A stretch of 64,000 nucleotides of DNA, from positions 1 to 64,000 of the forward strand of contig JAHBVL010000001.1 of the NCBI GenBank assembly GCA_019637585.1. The letters run 5' to 3'. The notes below the pieces were generated by a model. That model worked only from the letters and a program-made list of their open reading frames with translations. It did no database searches and had not been told where the DNA came from. This stretch comes from Thermomicrobiales bacterium. GTDB taxonomy: Bacteria; Chloroflexota; Chloroflexia; Thermomicrobiales; UBA6265. The translations under genes were made by a program, and so were the position numbers. The stretch's first letter is position 1; every line of letters begins with the position of its first letter. Positions 25,512 through 33,890 of this stretch are shown piece after piece.

Positions 25512-28500
25512 TTACGCTAAGACCGTAACAGCACCAAGCCCGGCATTCTTGATCGCGTCGTTGATGACCGGCAGTTCCTTCTTGACGAGCCGGTCAAACG
25601 CTCTGGCCCGCTTGTCGATCTGAGCGGCGATATCGGCGAAGGCCTCTTCGACCGCATCGGTCGGCCGGTAGTCTCCCAACTGGGCGGCCGCGGGCAGGTT
25701 GATCAGCTTGTCGAAGAGACGGGCGCCGGTGTTGATCCCGTCCGCCCATCCGGCGCGCAAGTCGGGCATGAGAATGCTCTGTTCGATCTCCAGCACCCGC
25801 TCCCGGAGTTGCGTCATCGCAGCGATCGCCTTCTTGCCCTTCGGGGCGGATGCGGCTCGCTCTTCCCAGGCGGTCAGCTGAGCTCTCAGGTCGCGCATCT
25901 GGTTGATCTTCACCACCGTTCGGTCGATCTTCCGATGCATGTCGAGGAGGAGCGCTTCCTGCTTGACGAGATCGGCATCGGGAGTCGTCACGTTGCGCGG
26001 TTTGATGACGGTCAGAGGCTGGCTGACGGAGGTGTCGCCCATCGTGAGCGTGACGGTGTATTCACCAGGCGCGACGAATGGTCCGTCGATCGTCATTTCG
26101 GCGGGTGGGTCGCTGCCGCGGATCTTGGTCGCCGGTGCATGGCGCAGATCCCAGACAACGCGATTCCAGCCGGCGCCCGCCGGTATGCGCATTTCCTTGG
26201 CTGGTGTCTCATCGGTTTCGAGTCGGCTGGAGAAGGCCCGAATGATGTCGCCCTTGCGGTTGGTGATCTCGAGACGGATGGCGCCGGCCGGAGCTTCCGG
26301 AAGATGCCAGGTGAGAATCGCCCCACGAGGCGGATTCTCGCCGGTGTCCAGATAGGTGCGTTCGGTTTGGCCAAGATCGTCGCGCCGGACGCGATACCCA
26401 CCACCGACACTACCCAGGTAATTGACGTAGCCGGGAACATCGTTGCCCCAGTCGATGCCGGGCAGAATGCGCGTGCTCGTCCGTGGTGAAAAGAGATGGG
26501 CGGCGTCTGGCACACCATCCCGAGCGACGGCCCTCAATGGGTTGATGTCGTCGATGATCCAGATCGAACGGCCGTGGGTGCCGACGACCAGATCGTCGTC
26601 ATGCACGATCAACTCATGCACCGGCGTGACGGGCAGATTCAGCCCCAACCGCATCCAGTTCTGCCCATCATTCAGCGAGACGTACACGCCAGTCTCGGTG
26701 CCGGTGTAGAGGAGTCCTGGGACGGCTGGATCGCAGCGAATCACGCGAGTGAAGTCGTTGCGAGGCAGATCGCCATCGATTCGTTTCCATGTCTTGCCCA
26801 GGTCGCGGGTCACGTAGAGGTAGGGCTCGTAGTCGTCGAGCTTGTACCGCGTACCAGCGACATATGCCGTCTTGTCGTCGAAGGGTGAGAGTTCGATACC
26901 GGAGATCATCGTCCACTCAGGGAGGTCGCCCGGTGTGACATTTTTCCAGGTTTTGGCGTTGTCCCGGCTGATGTGAATCAGACCGTCGTCGCTGCCTGCC
27001 CAGAAGAGACCCTTCTTGCGCGGGGACTCGACCAGGGAAAAGACGGTGGCGTACGTTTCAGCGCCGATCGAATCGAGATTGACTGGCCCGCCCGTTTTCT
27101 GAAGCGTGGCGGGGTCGTTCCGCGACAAGTCGGGGCTGATAGGCCTCCAGGTCTGTCCTTCGTCCGTCGATTTGAAGACCATGTTGCCGCCGACATAGAT
27201 CACGCCGGTATCGTGAGGAGAGATGACGATGGGATAAGTCCAGTTGAAGCGGTATTTGTGCTCGCTGGCGGCCAGCCCCCGGGTGTCCTCGGGCCAGGTC
27301 GTGATCAGGCGAATCTGGTCGGTCACCCGATCGTACCGCTGGAGCGCGTTGCCACCTCCCGGTGACGACCCGATGGCTCCGACGTAGATGACGTCCGGAT
27401 TGTCCGGGTGAGGCTGGATATAGCCACTTTCTCCGGTGCCGGCGACCTGGCAATGCGTCCAGTGAATCGACAGGCCGTTCGTCTGGCTGGGAACAGCGAT
27501 CGAGGTGTTGTCCTGCTGGGTGCCATAGACGACATAGGGTTCGTCGTTGCTGATGCCGAGGTGATAGAACTGGGCCGTCAGCTGGTTGTAGATGGTGCTC
27601 CAGGTGTCGCCAGCGTTGAACGAAACGCATGCGCCGCCGTCGTTGCCCTGCACGATCCGCCGGTTGTTGGCCGGATCGATCCAGATGTCGTGATTGTCGC
27701 CGTGGGGTGTCGGAATCGTGCTGAAGGTCGCGCCGCCGTCGATGCTGCGATGCAGATCGAGGTTGTTGACGTAGACCGTGTCCGAATCGACCGGATCGGC
27801 GGTGACGTGGGTGTAATACCAGGCGCGGGAGAGAAGATTCTGGTTGTCGCTGACTTTCGTCCACGTGTCGCCCATATCATCGGATCGGTACAAGCCGCCA
27901 TCCGTGGCATGTTCGATGAGCGCCCAGACACGGCCGGTCCGAGCCGGGGATGCCGACACGCCGATTTTGCCTTTCAGCCCCTTCGGCAGACCGGGCCGGT
28001 CTGAGATATCAGTCCAGGTTTCCCCACCGTCCCGGGATTGCCATAGACCCGACTCCGGACCACCGGAATTCAGCATCCAGAACGATCGCGACGCTTCCCA
28101 GATCGCGGCGTAGAGAATGCGTGGATTGGCGTCGTGGGTGATGTCGACCGCGCCCGCTTTGTCGCTGACGAAGAGCACATGATCCCAGGTCTTGCCGCCG
28201 TCGGTCGTCTTGAAAACACCACGTTCGGCGTTGGGTCCGAAGGCATGACCGAGCGCCGCAACCCAGGCAGTGTCGGGATCACTCGGATGGACTGTGATCT
28301 TGCCGATATGGCGGGTCTCCTGAAGGCCGGTGTTGACCCAGGTGCGGCCCGCATCGATGGAACGGTAGACGCCATCGCCGTGGGAGACATCGATGCGGAT
28401 CGTCGTTTCGCCGGTACCAGCGTAGATGACATTCGAATCTGACGGAGCAACCGCCAGCGCGCCGACCGATGCGGTGGTGAAGAAGCCGTCGCTGACGCAC

Positions 28501-28670
28501 TCCCAGTAGTCGCCGGCACTGGTCGTTTTCCAGACTCCCCCCGCGCAGGCGCCAAAGTAGAACGTCGCGGGATCGTGATAACTGCCGCTCACGGCGACCA
28601 CTCGTCCGCCGCGGGACGGTCCGATACAACGCGCACGAAGAAGACCGTCGAACGATTCCGGTGTCGGCAT
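25512..28670 (-). CDS. BNR/sortilin-type beta-propeller protein
   Basis: 1052 residues from ATG 28670, with AAAGGA nine bases upstream; the longer frame would add an implausible Arg-rich leader. The first ~750 residues are built of Asp-box repeats (variants of SxDxGxTW: TTDGGKTW, SRDGGETW, SDDMGDTW, SIDGGATF, STDEGQTW, TRDLGKTW), matching the WD40/YVTN/BNR-like or VPS10 ten-bladed propeller family. The C-terminal third has a beta domain and a helical, charged tail. No signal peptide is seen. Related proteins are annotated as glycosyl hydrolases, but no sialidase active site is visible. It interrupts the phage-type genes in the opposite orientation. Confidence 0.82.
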   Translation of the reverse strand: MPTPESFDGLLRARCIGPSRGGRVVAVSGSYHDPATFYFGACAGGVWKTTSAGDYWECVSDGFFTTASVGALAVAPSDSNVIYAGTGETTIRIDVSHGDGVYRSIDAGRTWVNTGLQETRHIGKITVHPSDPDTAWVAALGHAFGPNAERGVFKTTDGGKTWDHVLFVSDKAGAVDITHDANPRILYAAIWEASRSFWMLNSGGPESGLWQSRDGGETWTDISDRPGLPKGLKGKIGVSASPARTGRVWALIEHATDGGLYRSDDMGDTWTKVSDNQNLLSRAWYYTHVTADPVDSDTVYVNNLDLHRSIDGGATFSTIPTPHGDNHDIWIDPANNRRIVQGNDGGACVSFNAGDTWSTIYNQLTAQFYHLGISNDEPYVVYGTQQDNTSIAVPSQTNGLSIHWTHCQVAGTGESGYIQPHPDNPDVIYVGAIGSSPGGGNALQRYDRVTDQIRLITTWPEDTRGLAASEHKYRFNWTYPIVISPHDTGVIYVGGNMVFKSTDEGQTWRPISPDLSRNDPATLQKTGGPVNLDSIGAETYATVFSLVESPRKKGLFWAGSDDGLIHISRDNAKTWKNVTPGDLPEWTMISGIELSPFDDKTAYVAGTRYKLDDYEPYLYVTRDLGKTWKRIDGDLPRNDFTRVIRCDPAVPGLLYTGTETGVYVSLNDGQNWMRLGLNLPVTPVHELIVHDDDLVVGTHGRSIWIIDDINPLRAVARDGVPDAAHLFSPRTSTRILPGIDWGNDVPGYVNYLGSVGGGYRVRRDDLGQTERTYLDTGENPPRGAILTWHLPEAPAGAIRLEITNRKGDIIRAFSSRLETDETPAKEMRIPAGAGWNRVVWDLRHAPATKIRGSDPPAEMTIDGPFVAPGEYTVTLTMGDTSVSQPLTVIKPRNVTTPDADLVKQEALLLDMHRKIDRTVVKINQMRDLRAQLTAWEERAASAPKGKKAIAAMTQLRERVLEIEQSILMPDLRAGWADGINTGARLFDKLINLPAAAQLGDYRPTDAVEEAFADIAAQIDKRARAFDRLVKKELPVINDAIKNAGLGAVTVLA

Positions 28671-29043
28671 GATGAACGTCCTTTGGCAGAGGGCAATCGG
28701 CAAATCGCAATGGGGAAAGGATAGCTGAGGCGGGATGCCCCTCACCCTGCCCTCTCCCTTCCGGGAGAGGGTTCTCGCACTCTTCCCCCTCGCTCTCCGC
28801 CCGTAGCCTTCTCCCTTCCGCCCATCTTCCCTCTTCCCTTTTCCCGACCGCGGATTGTCCCTCACCCCCGGCCCCTCTCCCGACCGCGGGAGAGGGGAGG
28901 CGTCGGGCCGGGCGCTACGATCTCCCCGTCTTGCCGTCTTGCCGTCTCCGTCCTCGCCCCCGGCCCCTCTCCCGACCGCGGGCGAGGGGGGGATGCCATT
29001 GCCTTTTGCCCTTTGCCCTTTGCCTTTGCCTTTTGCCCATCAA
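28671..29043. other. intergenic palindromes and TTTGCCC repeats
   Basis: No gene. Palindromic units of the CCCCTCTCCCG...CGGGAGAGGGG type occur near 28748-28775, 28868-28900 and 28962-28992, interspersed with CTTGCCGT direct repeats. A degenerate TTTGCCC heptamer run lies at ~28996-29038. The region joins the next heptamer array. Confidence 0.7.
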
Positions 29044-29103
29044 CCATTTCCCATTTCCCATTTCCCATTTCCCATTTCCCATTTCCCATTTCCCATTTCC
29101 CAT
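29044..29103. repeat. 7-bp tandem array abutting the capsid ribosome site
   Basis: About eight perfect copies of CCCATTT. The last copy is followed within a few bases by AAAGGAG, the ribosome-binding site of the major capsid gene. The array therefore lies in the leader or promoter of that gene. Confidence 0.95.
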
Positions 29104-29120
29104 AAAGGAGTACCCCACCC

Positions 29121-30014
29121 ATGGCCATGACCAAAGTTGAAGCCGCGAAGCTGACCAATGACATGCTGCTGCGCGGTGTGATCGAGACGGTTGTGAAAGA
29201 GAGCCAGTTGCTGGCCAGGCTCCCCTTCATGGAGGTCACTGGAACCTCCGTGACCTATGCTCGAGAGGCAACGTTGCCGGCAGCTGCGTACTACGACACA
29301 GGTGATTCATGGTCGGAAGCCACGCCGACCTTCACGCAGGTGACAGCCAACCTGAAAATCCTCGGCGGTGACGCCGATGTGGACAACTTCCTGCAAGCCA
29401 CCTATGCCGATCCCAACGACATCGAAGCCGAGGTGATCGCCAACCGGTCGCGGGCGGTGGCAAACGCGTACGGTGATTCGTTTTTCAATGGCGATACCGG
29501 CGTCAACCCGAAACAGTTCGACGGTTTGACCAAAGTCCTGGATGGCACTGGTCAGGAATTCGCCGCGGGGGCCAATGGTGGTCAGCTGACGCTGGACATG
29601 ATGGACCAGGTGATCGATCTGGTGAAACCCGGCAAACCAGACGCCATCTTTCTCAGCCGCCGAACTCGCCGGAAGCTGAGCTCACTCCGGCGAGCCAGCG
29701 GCAATCTGCTGGAAACAGGGGTCGATGATTTCGGCAAACGCGCCCTCTTCTACGATGGCATCGCGCTGCTGGTCGACGACTATGTCAGCGACACCCAGAC
29801 GCAGGGATCATCGGGCGCGGTCTGCTCCTCCGTCTACGCGGTGAAGTTCGGTCAGGGCGAAGGCGTGCTCGGTCTGGAACATGGCGGCATCCAGGTCGAG
29901 CAAGTCGGCGAGCTGGAAACCAAAGACGCCACCCGCTGGCGGATCAAGTGGTACGCGGGCATGAGCGTGATGTCGATGCTCGGCGTGGCGCGGGTGAAGG
30001 GGATTCTGGCGTAG
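29121..30014 (+). CDS. phage major capsid protein (HK97-like)
   Basis: 297 residues. MTKVEAAKLTNDMLLRGVIE, LLARLPFMEVTG, the long beta region (GGDADVDNFLQ) and the spine-helix and P-domain-like segment (DDFGKRALFYDGIALLVDDYV) fit the major-capsid families of tailed phages with an HK97 fold. AAAGGAG lies just upstream of the ATG at 29121. There is no N-terminal prohead-protease domain and no separate protease gene nearby. It lies 3.9 kb downstream of the previous phage-type gene, with a - strand BNR gene between them. Confidence 0.8.
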   Translation: MAMTKVEAAKLTNDMLLRGVIETVVKESQLLARLPFMEVTGTSVTYAREATLPAAAYYDTGDSWSEATPTFTQVTANLKILGGDADVDNFLQATYADPNDIEAEVIANRSRAVANAYGDSFFNGDTGVNPKQFDGLTKVLDGTGQEFAAGANGGQLTLDMMDQVIDLVKPGKPDAIFLSRRTRRKLSSLRRASGNLLETGVDDFGKRALFYDGIALLVDDYVSDTQTQGSSGAVCSSVYAVKFGQGEGVLGLEHGGIQVEQVGELETKDATRWRIKWYAGMSVMSMLGVARVKGILA

Positions 30015-30057
30015 CAGCAGGGCTGCGTTGGCAGGCAAATTCCGCTCCTGTCGATGT

Positions 30058-30089
30058 CATGGATTTGCGGCGAGCTCCACAAATCCATG
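30058..30089. other. hairpin downstream of the capsid gene
   Basis: A perfect 10-bp stem pairs CATGGATTTG with CAAATCCATG around a 12-base loop, 43 bases after the capsid stop codon. There is no T run, so it is either an RNA-stabilising hairpin or a site for a regulator. The rest of the 30015-30279 gap shows nothing I recognise. Confidence 0.5.
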
Positions 30090-30279
30090 GCACGCAGGTG
30101 TGGACTGTCGATTCTGCGTCCAACCGTCAGCGTGGTCTCAAGATGCGCCGTGGTGACTTTGGGGAATCGAACAAACTGCCCACTGTCATGGGCAATTCGT
30201 CATGTGAAGGGTGTATTGTTGGTCTCACATCGGGCAGCGTGTGCCCGACGGCAAGTCCACGATCGACGAGCGTTCTGCC

Positions 30280-30552
30280 ATGGTCAGCAAACCGATCCCT
30301 ATCACCAACGACACGAATCTCGGCGAGTTGCTCGACGACGCAAGGAATGGACCCGTTCGCCTCGAGCGAGACGGCATGGTCTTCATGCTCAGCCGGGATG
30401 AGACTTCGAGAACGGAGCCTTACGATCCTGAAGCAGTACGCTCAGCGCTTCGGTCGGTTGCCGGTTCGATTTCGCCCGAAGAGGCCCTACGGATGAAGCG
30501 GCGAGTACGTAGGAGCAGAGACGAGGGCTCGCGCCCCGCCGATCGACCGTGA
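30280..30552 (+). CDS. antitoxin of a VapBC-type pair
   Basis: 90 residues from ATG 30280. The N-terminal half (ITNDTNLGELLDDARNGPVRLERDGMVFML) resembles the fold of Phd/YefM-type antitoxins, followed by a charged, probably disordered C-terminal tail that would wrap the toxin. It overlaps the PIN-domain gene by four bases (GTGA), which implies translational coupling. The upstream in-frame start at 30211 is less likely. The family is assigned mainly from the partner gene. Confidence 0.7.
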   Translation: MVSKPIPITNDTNLGELLDDARNGPVRLERDGMVFMLSRDETSRTEPYDPEAVRSALRSVAGSISPEEALRMKRRVRRSRDEGSRPADRP

Positions 30553-30962
30553 GCTACCTTGTCGATACTGATGTCCTCATAGACGCGTTCGGTGGATTGG
30601 GTGATGCGGTCGAAACACTCGACCGACTTGCAGTCGCCGGACTTTCGATCAGCATCGTTTCGTATGGAGAGATGTTTGAGGGCATGCTTCGTCCGACCGC
30701 ATCAAGTGCGCCCATGGACAATCTGCGAATCTTCCTTTCCTCGTTTGAGATACTCGGATTGAACGAGGCGACCATGGAGCGGTTTGCGCATATCCGTTCA
30801 ACGCTTCGTCAAGCTGGACAGCTGATTCCCGATTTCGATCTCCTGATTGCCGCCACTTCGCTGGAACACGACCTGACGCTGATCACGCGCAATCAGCGAC
30901 ACTTCAACCGCATTCCTCTACTCAGAATCTCCGTTCCCGGTAGCCAGGAACGGCTCTCCTAG
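30549..30962 (+). CDS. vapC: PIN-domain toxin (VapC-like)
   Basis: A 137-residue PIN-domain ribonuclease starting at GTG 30549. The acidic Mg-binding residues are all visible: YLVDTDVLID (D6), SYGEMFEG (E41) and PDFDLLIAATSL (D95/D97), with the late TRNQRHF motif. PIN toxins cleave specific RNAs such as initiator tRNA. The pair lies between the capsid gene and a Cys-rich gene. Its stop codon shares the palindrome CTAG with the convergent - strand stop, so the two genes overlap by four bases. Confidence 0.9.
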   Translation: MSYLVDTDVLIDAFGGLGDAVETLDRLAVAGLSISIVSYGEMFEGMLRPTASSAPMDNLRIFLSSFEILGLNEATMERFAHIRSTLRQAGQLIPDFDLLIAATSLEHDLTLITRNQRHFNRIPLLRISVPGSQERLS

Positions 30963-33160
30963 AGTGGATTCGGCTGGCATTGGTTGTTGCCGTCGCAGAA
31001 GTAGCCTTCGCAACACTTCACCTCGCCAGACGAACACGCTCCCAGACATCCTGCATAGGGCTTGGTGCACGTGCCGGCGTCCTGGTCACAATTGAAATTG
31101 TCGCAACAGTGGGTATCGGCCCCGCATTGTCCACCATGTGGCCGGCAGGGTGTGCAAACTCCCTGGCTGCAGAAACCATGCCCCCCACTGGCGTTGCAGA
31201 GAAGGTCGGGATGTGCGACGCAAACATTGCCCGCAGGCGCGCACGTGACGCAGCCAGAGCTCCAGCCAAACCTGTCGATGCAATGTTGCGTCGTCGTGCA
31301 ATCCACGCAGTTGTCGCCACTCGGCACGTAGGGCGAGTCGCAGACGCAAAGCCCGTTTTCGCAGTGCTTGCGGTCGCCGCAGGTGATGGTTTCGCAGGCG
31401 TCCGGCGCCGGACAGCTGGTCAGATCGGGCCGAAACGTAAGCTGGCCCTCCTGCACGCAGCAGACGCCGCCGAGGTTGGGGATGACTGCGGGCGACCCGT
31501 GTGCAACCGGTGTCCAGACGCAGCCGATGGCGGGATCGCAGGAAGGAGCCATACACGGCCCCTGGAAATAGCCACAACTTTCCGGTCCCAGCGCGCTCAC
31601 CTGAACACAGATGAGGGCCTCATCTGGCCCGAGGGGCGCACAGTTCCGTATAGCACAGGCGTCGTTCGGATCGGGGTTGCAGTCTGAAAAGGTCGAGCAG
31701 AACTGCGGCGGCAGGGTGGTCGTCGTTGTCGTCGTGGTCGTCGTCGTGGTGGTTGTCGTGGTCGTGGTCGTCGTTGGACAGACGCAGTCAGCGAGCGGAC
31801 AGGTGCAGCCAGGACCATACAACTCCTCGCAGACGGCATTGCTGCCGATGCAGTTGCTGGCTGCTCCCAGGCTGACGTCGCAGATATCGCACTCGCCGGC
31901 CGTGCAGTCGGTGTCGTCACAACACGCCCGCCCGAAGAGGCAGATCGGCGAGCCGTCGCGGATACAACAGCCGGGGGTTTCCCCGGAGCAACAGATTGCG
32001 TTGCCAGGTTCCCCGCAGACCTCGCCGCCCGCGATGGCGACGCAGGTTCCGCTCATGCAGAACTCGCAGGTCTCGCAATCGCCGTCGACGTCGCAACCAC
32101 AATACGGACCGTTTTCGCACACGCCGTTGCAGCAGATGCCGTCCTCGCCGAACTCGACCGTGCAATCTGTCCCGCAGCTTCCGCAGTTGAAACGGTCGGT
32201 CGCCATGTTGGTGCAGCCGGAGGGTCCCTGCCCGCAGCAGGTGTCATTCGGCGCGGAGCAGACCGAGGTGATGGCGCAGATGCCGTTGATGCAGTCGGGC
32301 GCGGTGCAGGTGTCGGGTTGTGAGCAGAGTTCGTCGTTGTCGAAACAGGCGCCGCTCATGCAGACCGAACAGGGACCGCGATTGGCGGCGCAGATCGAGG
32401 TATGGTCGGCGCATCGGCTGTTGACCGGATCGGAGATATCGCAGAGATCGCACTCACCGGGACAATTGCCGTCATCGCAACAGGCGCCGGCGGCGATGCA
32501 GATCGCCACGCCATCCCGCACACAGCACTGCTCGTTGGCGGCACAGCATGCGGCATTGTCCGGCCCCTGGCAGACATGCCGGTCAGCCGGGCAGCATTCC
32601 CGCTCGAAATACCACTCCGGGATCGGGAACCAGCCATTGATGACGAGGGGGAATCCAGGGAAGTAGCATTCCCCATTGCAACACCCACCATCGCAGGTGA
32701 GTTCCACCGGACAGCACATCTCCTCCGGCTGTCCCGCAAAGACCTGATCGAGACAAACCGCGCCGGCGCCGCAGCACTCTCGGTCGCAGCACTGCTGGGC
32801 ATCGGCACAGCATTCGAGACCGCAGACCGCCCGGCCCCGACCCGCCTGGCCATCGCAGCATATGGCGTGGTTGCCCGAGCGGGCGCACGTGCCAGCCGGG
32901 CAGCAGAGGGTGCTGTTGGGGCATTGGTCCTGTCCGGGTTGGCAGAGGGGTGGAGCAGGAGTGGTGCTGGTGGTGGTCGCCGGTTCTGGCGGCGGGGGAA
33001 TGGTCGGCCGGGTCCGGGCATCGCGTGCGTCGACCGAGTCGCCAATCGCGGCGCCGGAGGCCACTGCGCCGCCGAGTCCGAGGAATCCTTTCAGGATCGA
33101 ACGGCGAGATACGCCCTGCGCTACCGATCGGCAGAGTGAGTCAAATCGGCGATCGTCCAC
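30959..33160 (-). CDS. Tat-exported Cys-rich protein A
   Basis: 733 residues from GTG 33160, with GGAGGG five bases upstream. It has the family N terminus (DDRRFDSL, SRRSILKGFLGLGG) followed by VDARDARTRPTIPPPP and a Thr-rich linker. The first Cys module carries CPNSTLCCPAGTC, ARSGNHAICC, CGLECC and CCDRECCGAG. It is followed by many CC-containing modules, a linker of about 20 consecutive Thr near residue 450 coded by a GTC/GTG/GTT microsatellite, and further modules to the C terminus. Cys pairs resemble granulin-like or EB-like disulfide folds, but no exact family is recognised. Export by Tat implies folding, perhaps with metal, before secretion. Confidence 0.78.
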   Translation of the reverse strand: MDDRRFDSLCRSVAQGVSRRSILKGFLGLGGAVASGAAIGDSVDARDARTRPTIPPPPEPATTTSTTPAPPLCQPGQDQCPNSTLCCPAGTCARSGNHAICCDGQAGRGRAVCGLECCADAQQCCDRECCGAGAVCLDQVFAGQPEEMCCPVELTCDGGCCNGECYFPGFPLVINGWFPIPEWYFERECCPADRHVCQGPDNAACCAANEQCCVRDGVAICIAAGACCDDGNCPGECDLCDISDPVNSRCADHTSICAANRGPCSVCMSGACFDNDELCSQPDTCTAPDCINGICAITSVCSAPNDTCCGQGPSGCTNMATDRFNCGSCGTDCTVEFGEDGICCNGVCENGPYCGCDVDGDCETCEFCMSGTCVAIAGGEVCGEPGNAICCSGETPGCCIRDGSPICLFGRACCDDTDCTAGECDICDVSLGAASNCIGSNAVCEELYGPGCTCPLADCVCPTTTTTTTTTTTTTTTTTTTTLPPQFCSTFSDCNPDPNDACAIRNCAPLGPDEALICVQVSALGPESCGYFQGPCMAPSCDPAIGCVWTPVAHGSPAVIPNLGGVCCVQEGQLTFRPDLTSCPAPDACETITCGDRKHCENGLCVCDSPYVPSGDNCVDCTTTQHCIDRFGWSSGCVTCAPAGNVCVAHPDLLCNASGGHGFCSQGVCTPCRPHGGQCGADTHCCDNFNCDQDAGTCTKPYAGCLGACSSGEVKCCEGYFCDGNNQCQPNPL
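31716..31780. repeat. coding trinucleotide repeat (poly-Thr linker)
   Basis: A run of GTC, GTG and GTT triplets on the + strand encodes about 20 consecutive threonines on the - strand in the Cys-rich protein A gene. Similar but more mixed tracts (Thr/Ser/Pro linkers) occur at about 35886-36000 and 48180-48390 in sister genes. Length changes would keep the frame. Confidence 0.8.
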
Positions 33161-33300
33161 GCTGCCCTCCAGCCTTCTTTCCACATCGCATCGCCGACGT
33201 CAGGTCGCCAGACTCGGGTGGCGTCGTCATGCTGAATGAACTGTCTCAAGCATCTTAACGACGGGAAACGCGCCTGTAAAGGCAACGAACAGGAGGCCTG

Positions 33301-33540
33301 ATGAACGACGAGCAACAATTCCCGCAGCTCCGCGGCGCTATCGAAGCCCTTTTCGATCACGAACCGGTGGCGGTCGGAACGGCGGTGAGCATGGCCGTCA
33401 CCGGGTCACTGACCTATCTGAGTTTCTCCGGTCTGATCGACGATCGCACCATCGGTGCGCTGACCGGACTCCTCACCCTCTGGCTGCCGGTGATCGGCAT
33501 CATCCTCCGCAGCCAGTACACCCCGTTTGCTCACCGGTAG
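33301..33540 (+). CDS. small two-helix membrane protein, holin-like
   Basis: 79 residues with AACAGGAGG upstream of the ATG. Two membrane helices (VAVGTAVSMAVTGSLTYLSF and TIGALTGLLTLWLPVIGIIL) are joined by the short polar loop DDRT, with a charged N terminus and a basic tail. That layout matches small phage holins and is on the same strand as the other phage-type genes, but no family signature is certain. It is flanked on both sides by - strand Cys-rich genes. Confidence 0.5.
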   Translation: MNDEQQFPQLRGAIEALFDHEPVAVGTAVSMAVTGSLTYLSFSGLIDDRTIGALTGLLTLWLPVIGIILRSQYTPFAHR

Positions 33541-33594
33541 CTACCGGCGGGTTGCTCGCTGTCCCGGAGACGATCGAGGCGATCGGCCCGATGG

Positions 33595-33890
33595 CTAGCC
33601 CGGATTATTCAATAGGGTCTTTGCGGTGATGGCTTGTGACCACGCTTCGCGTCGTAGCGGCGATCCCTTGTGGTCGCCGATGGCCCGAAGGGCCATAAAC
33701 CGCCGCAACATGCAGCGTTGTTGGCGATTGGCGGCAATTGTGGCTCCACTCCGCTTCGCTCCATTCCGCCACCGGCGAGGACAAGCCATCGCCGCTACGC
33801 CGGTCCGGGGACGCGCTCACTTTCCCGATACATGGCGATGAGATCGCGGTCAAAGATCGTGCTTGTCGCCTATCGAATAATCCGGGCTAG
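33595..33890. mobile_element. MITE-like element with CTAG ends
   Basis: A 296-bp element with 22-bp terminal inverted repeats. The left end reads CTAGCCCGGATTATTCAATA and the right end is its complement with a single difference. Both ends carry CTAG, consistent with a 4-bp target duplication of the kind made by IS5-group transposases. Subterminal inverted repeats (GGTGATGGCTTGT against ACAAGCCATCGCC) and inner palindromes (GATGGCCCGAAGGGCCAT) make the whole element highly foldable. It has no transposase or convincing open frame, so it would need a transposase from elsewhere. The right-hand CTAG is also the stop codon of the neighbouring Cys-rich gene. Confidence 0.82.

Noticed and set aside
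25512-28670. Sialidase or other glycosyl hydrolase function for the BNR protein
   Set aside because: Asp-boxes show only the propeller fold; no catalytic Arg triad, Tyr or Asp arrangement of sialidases could be recognised.
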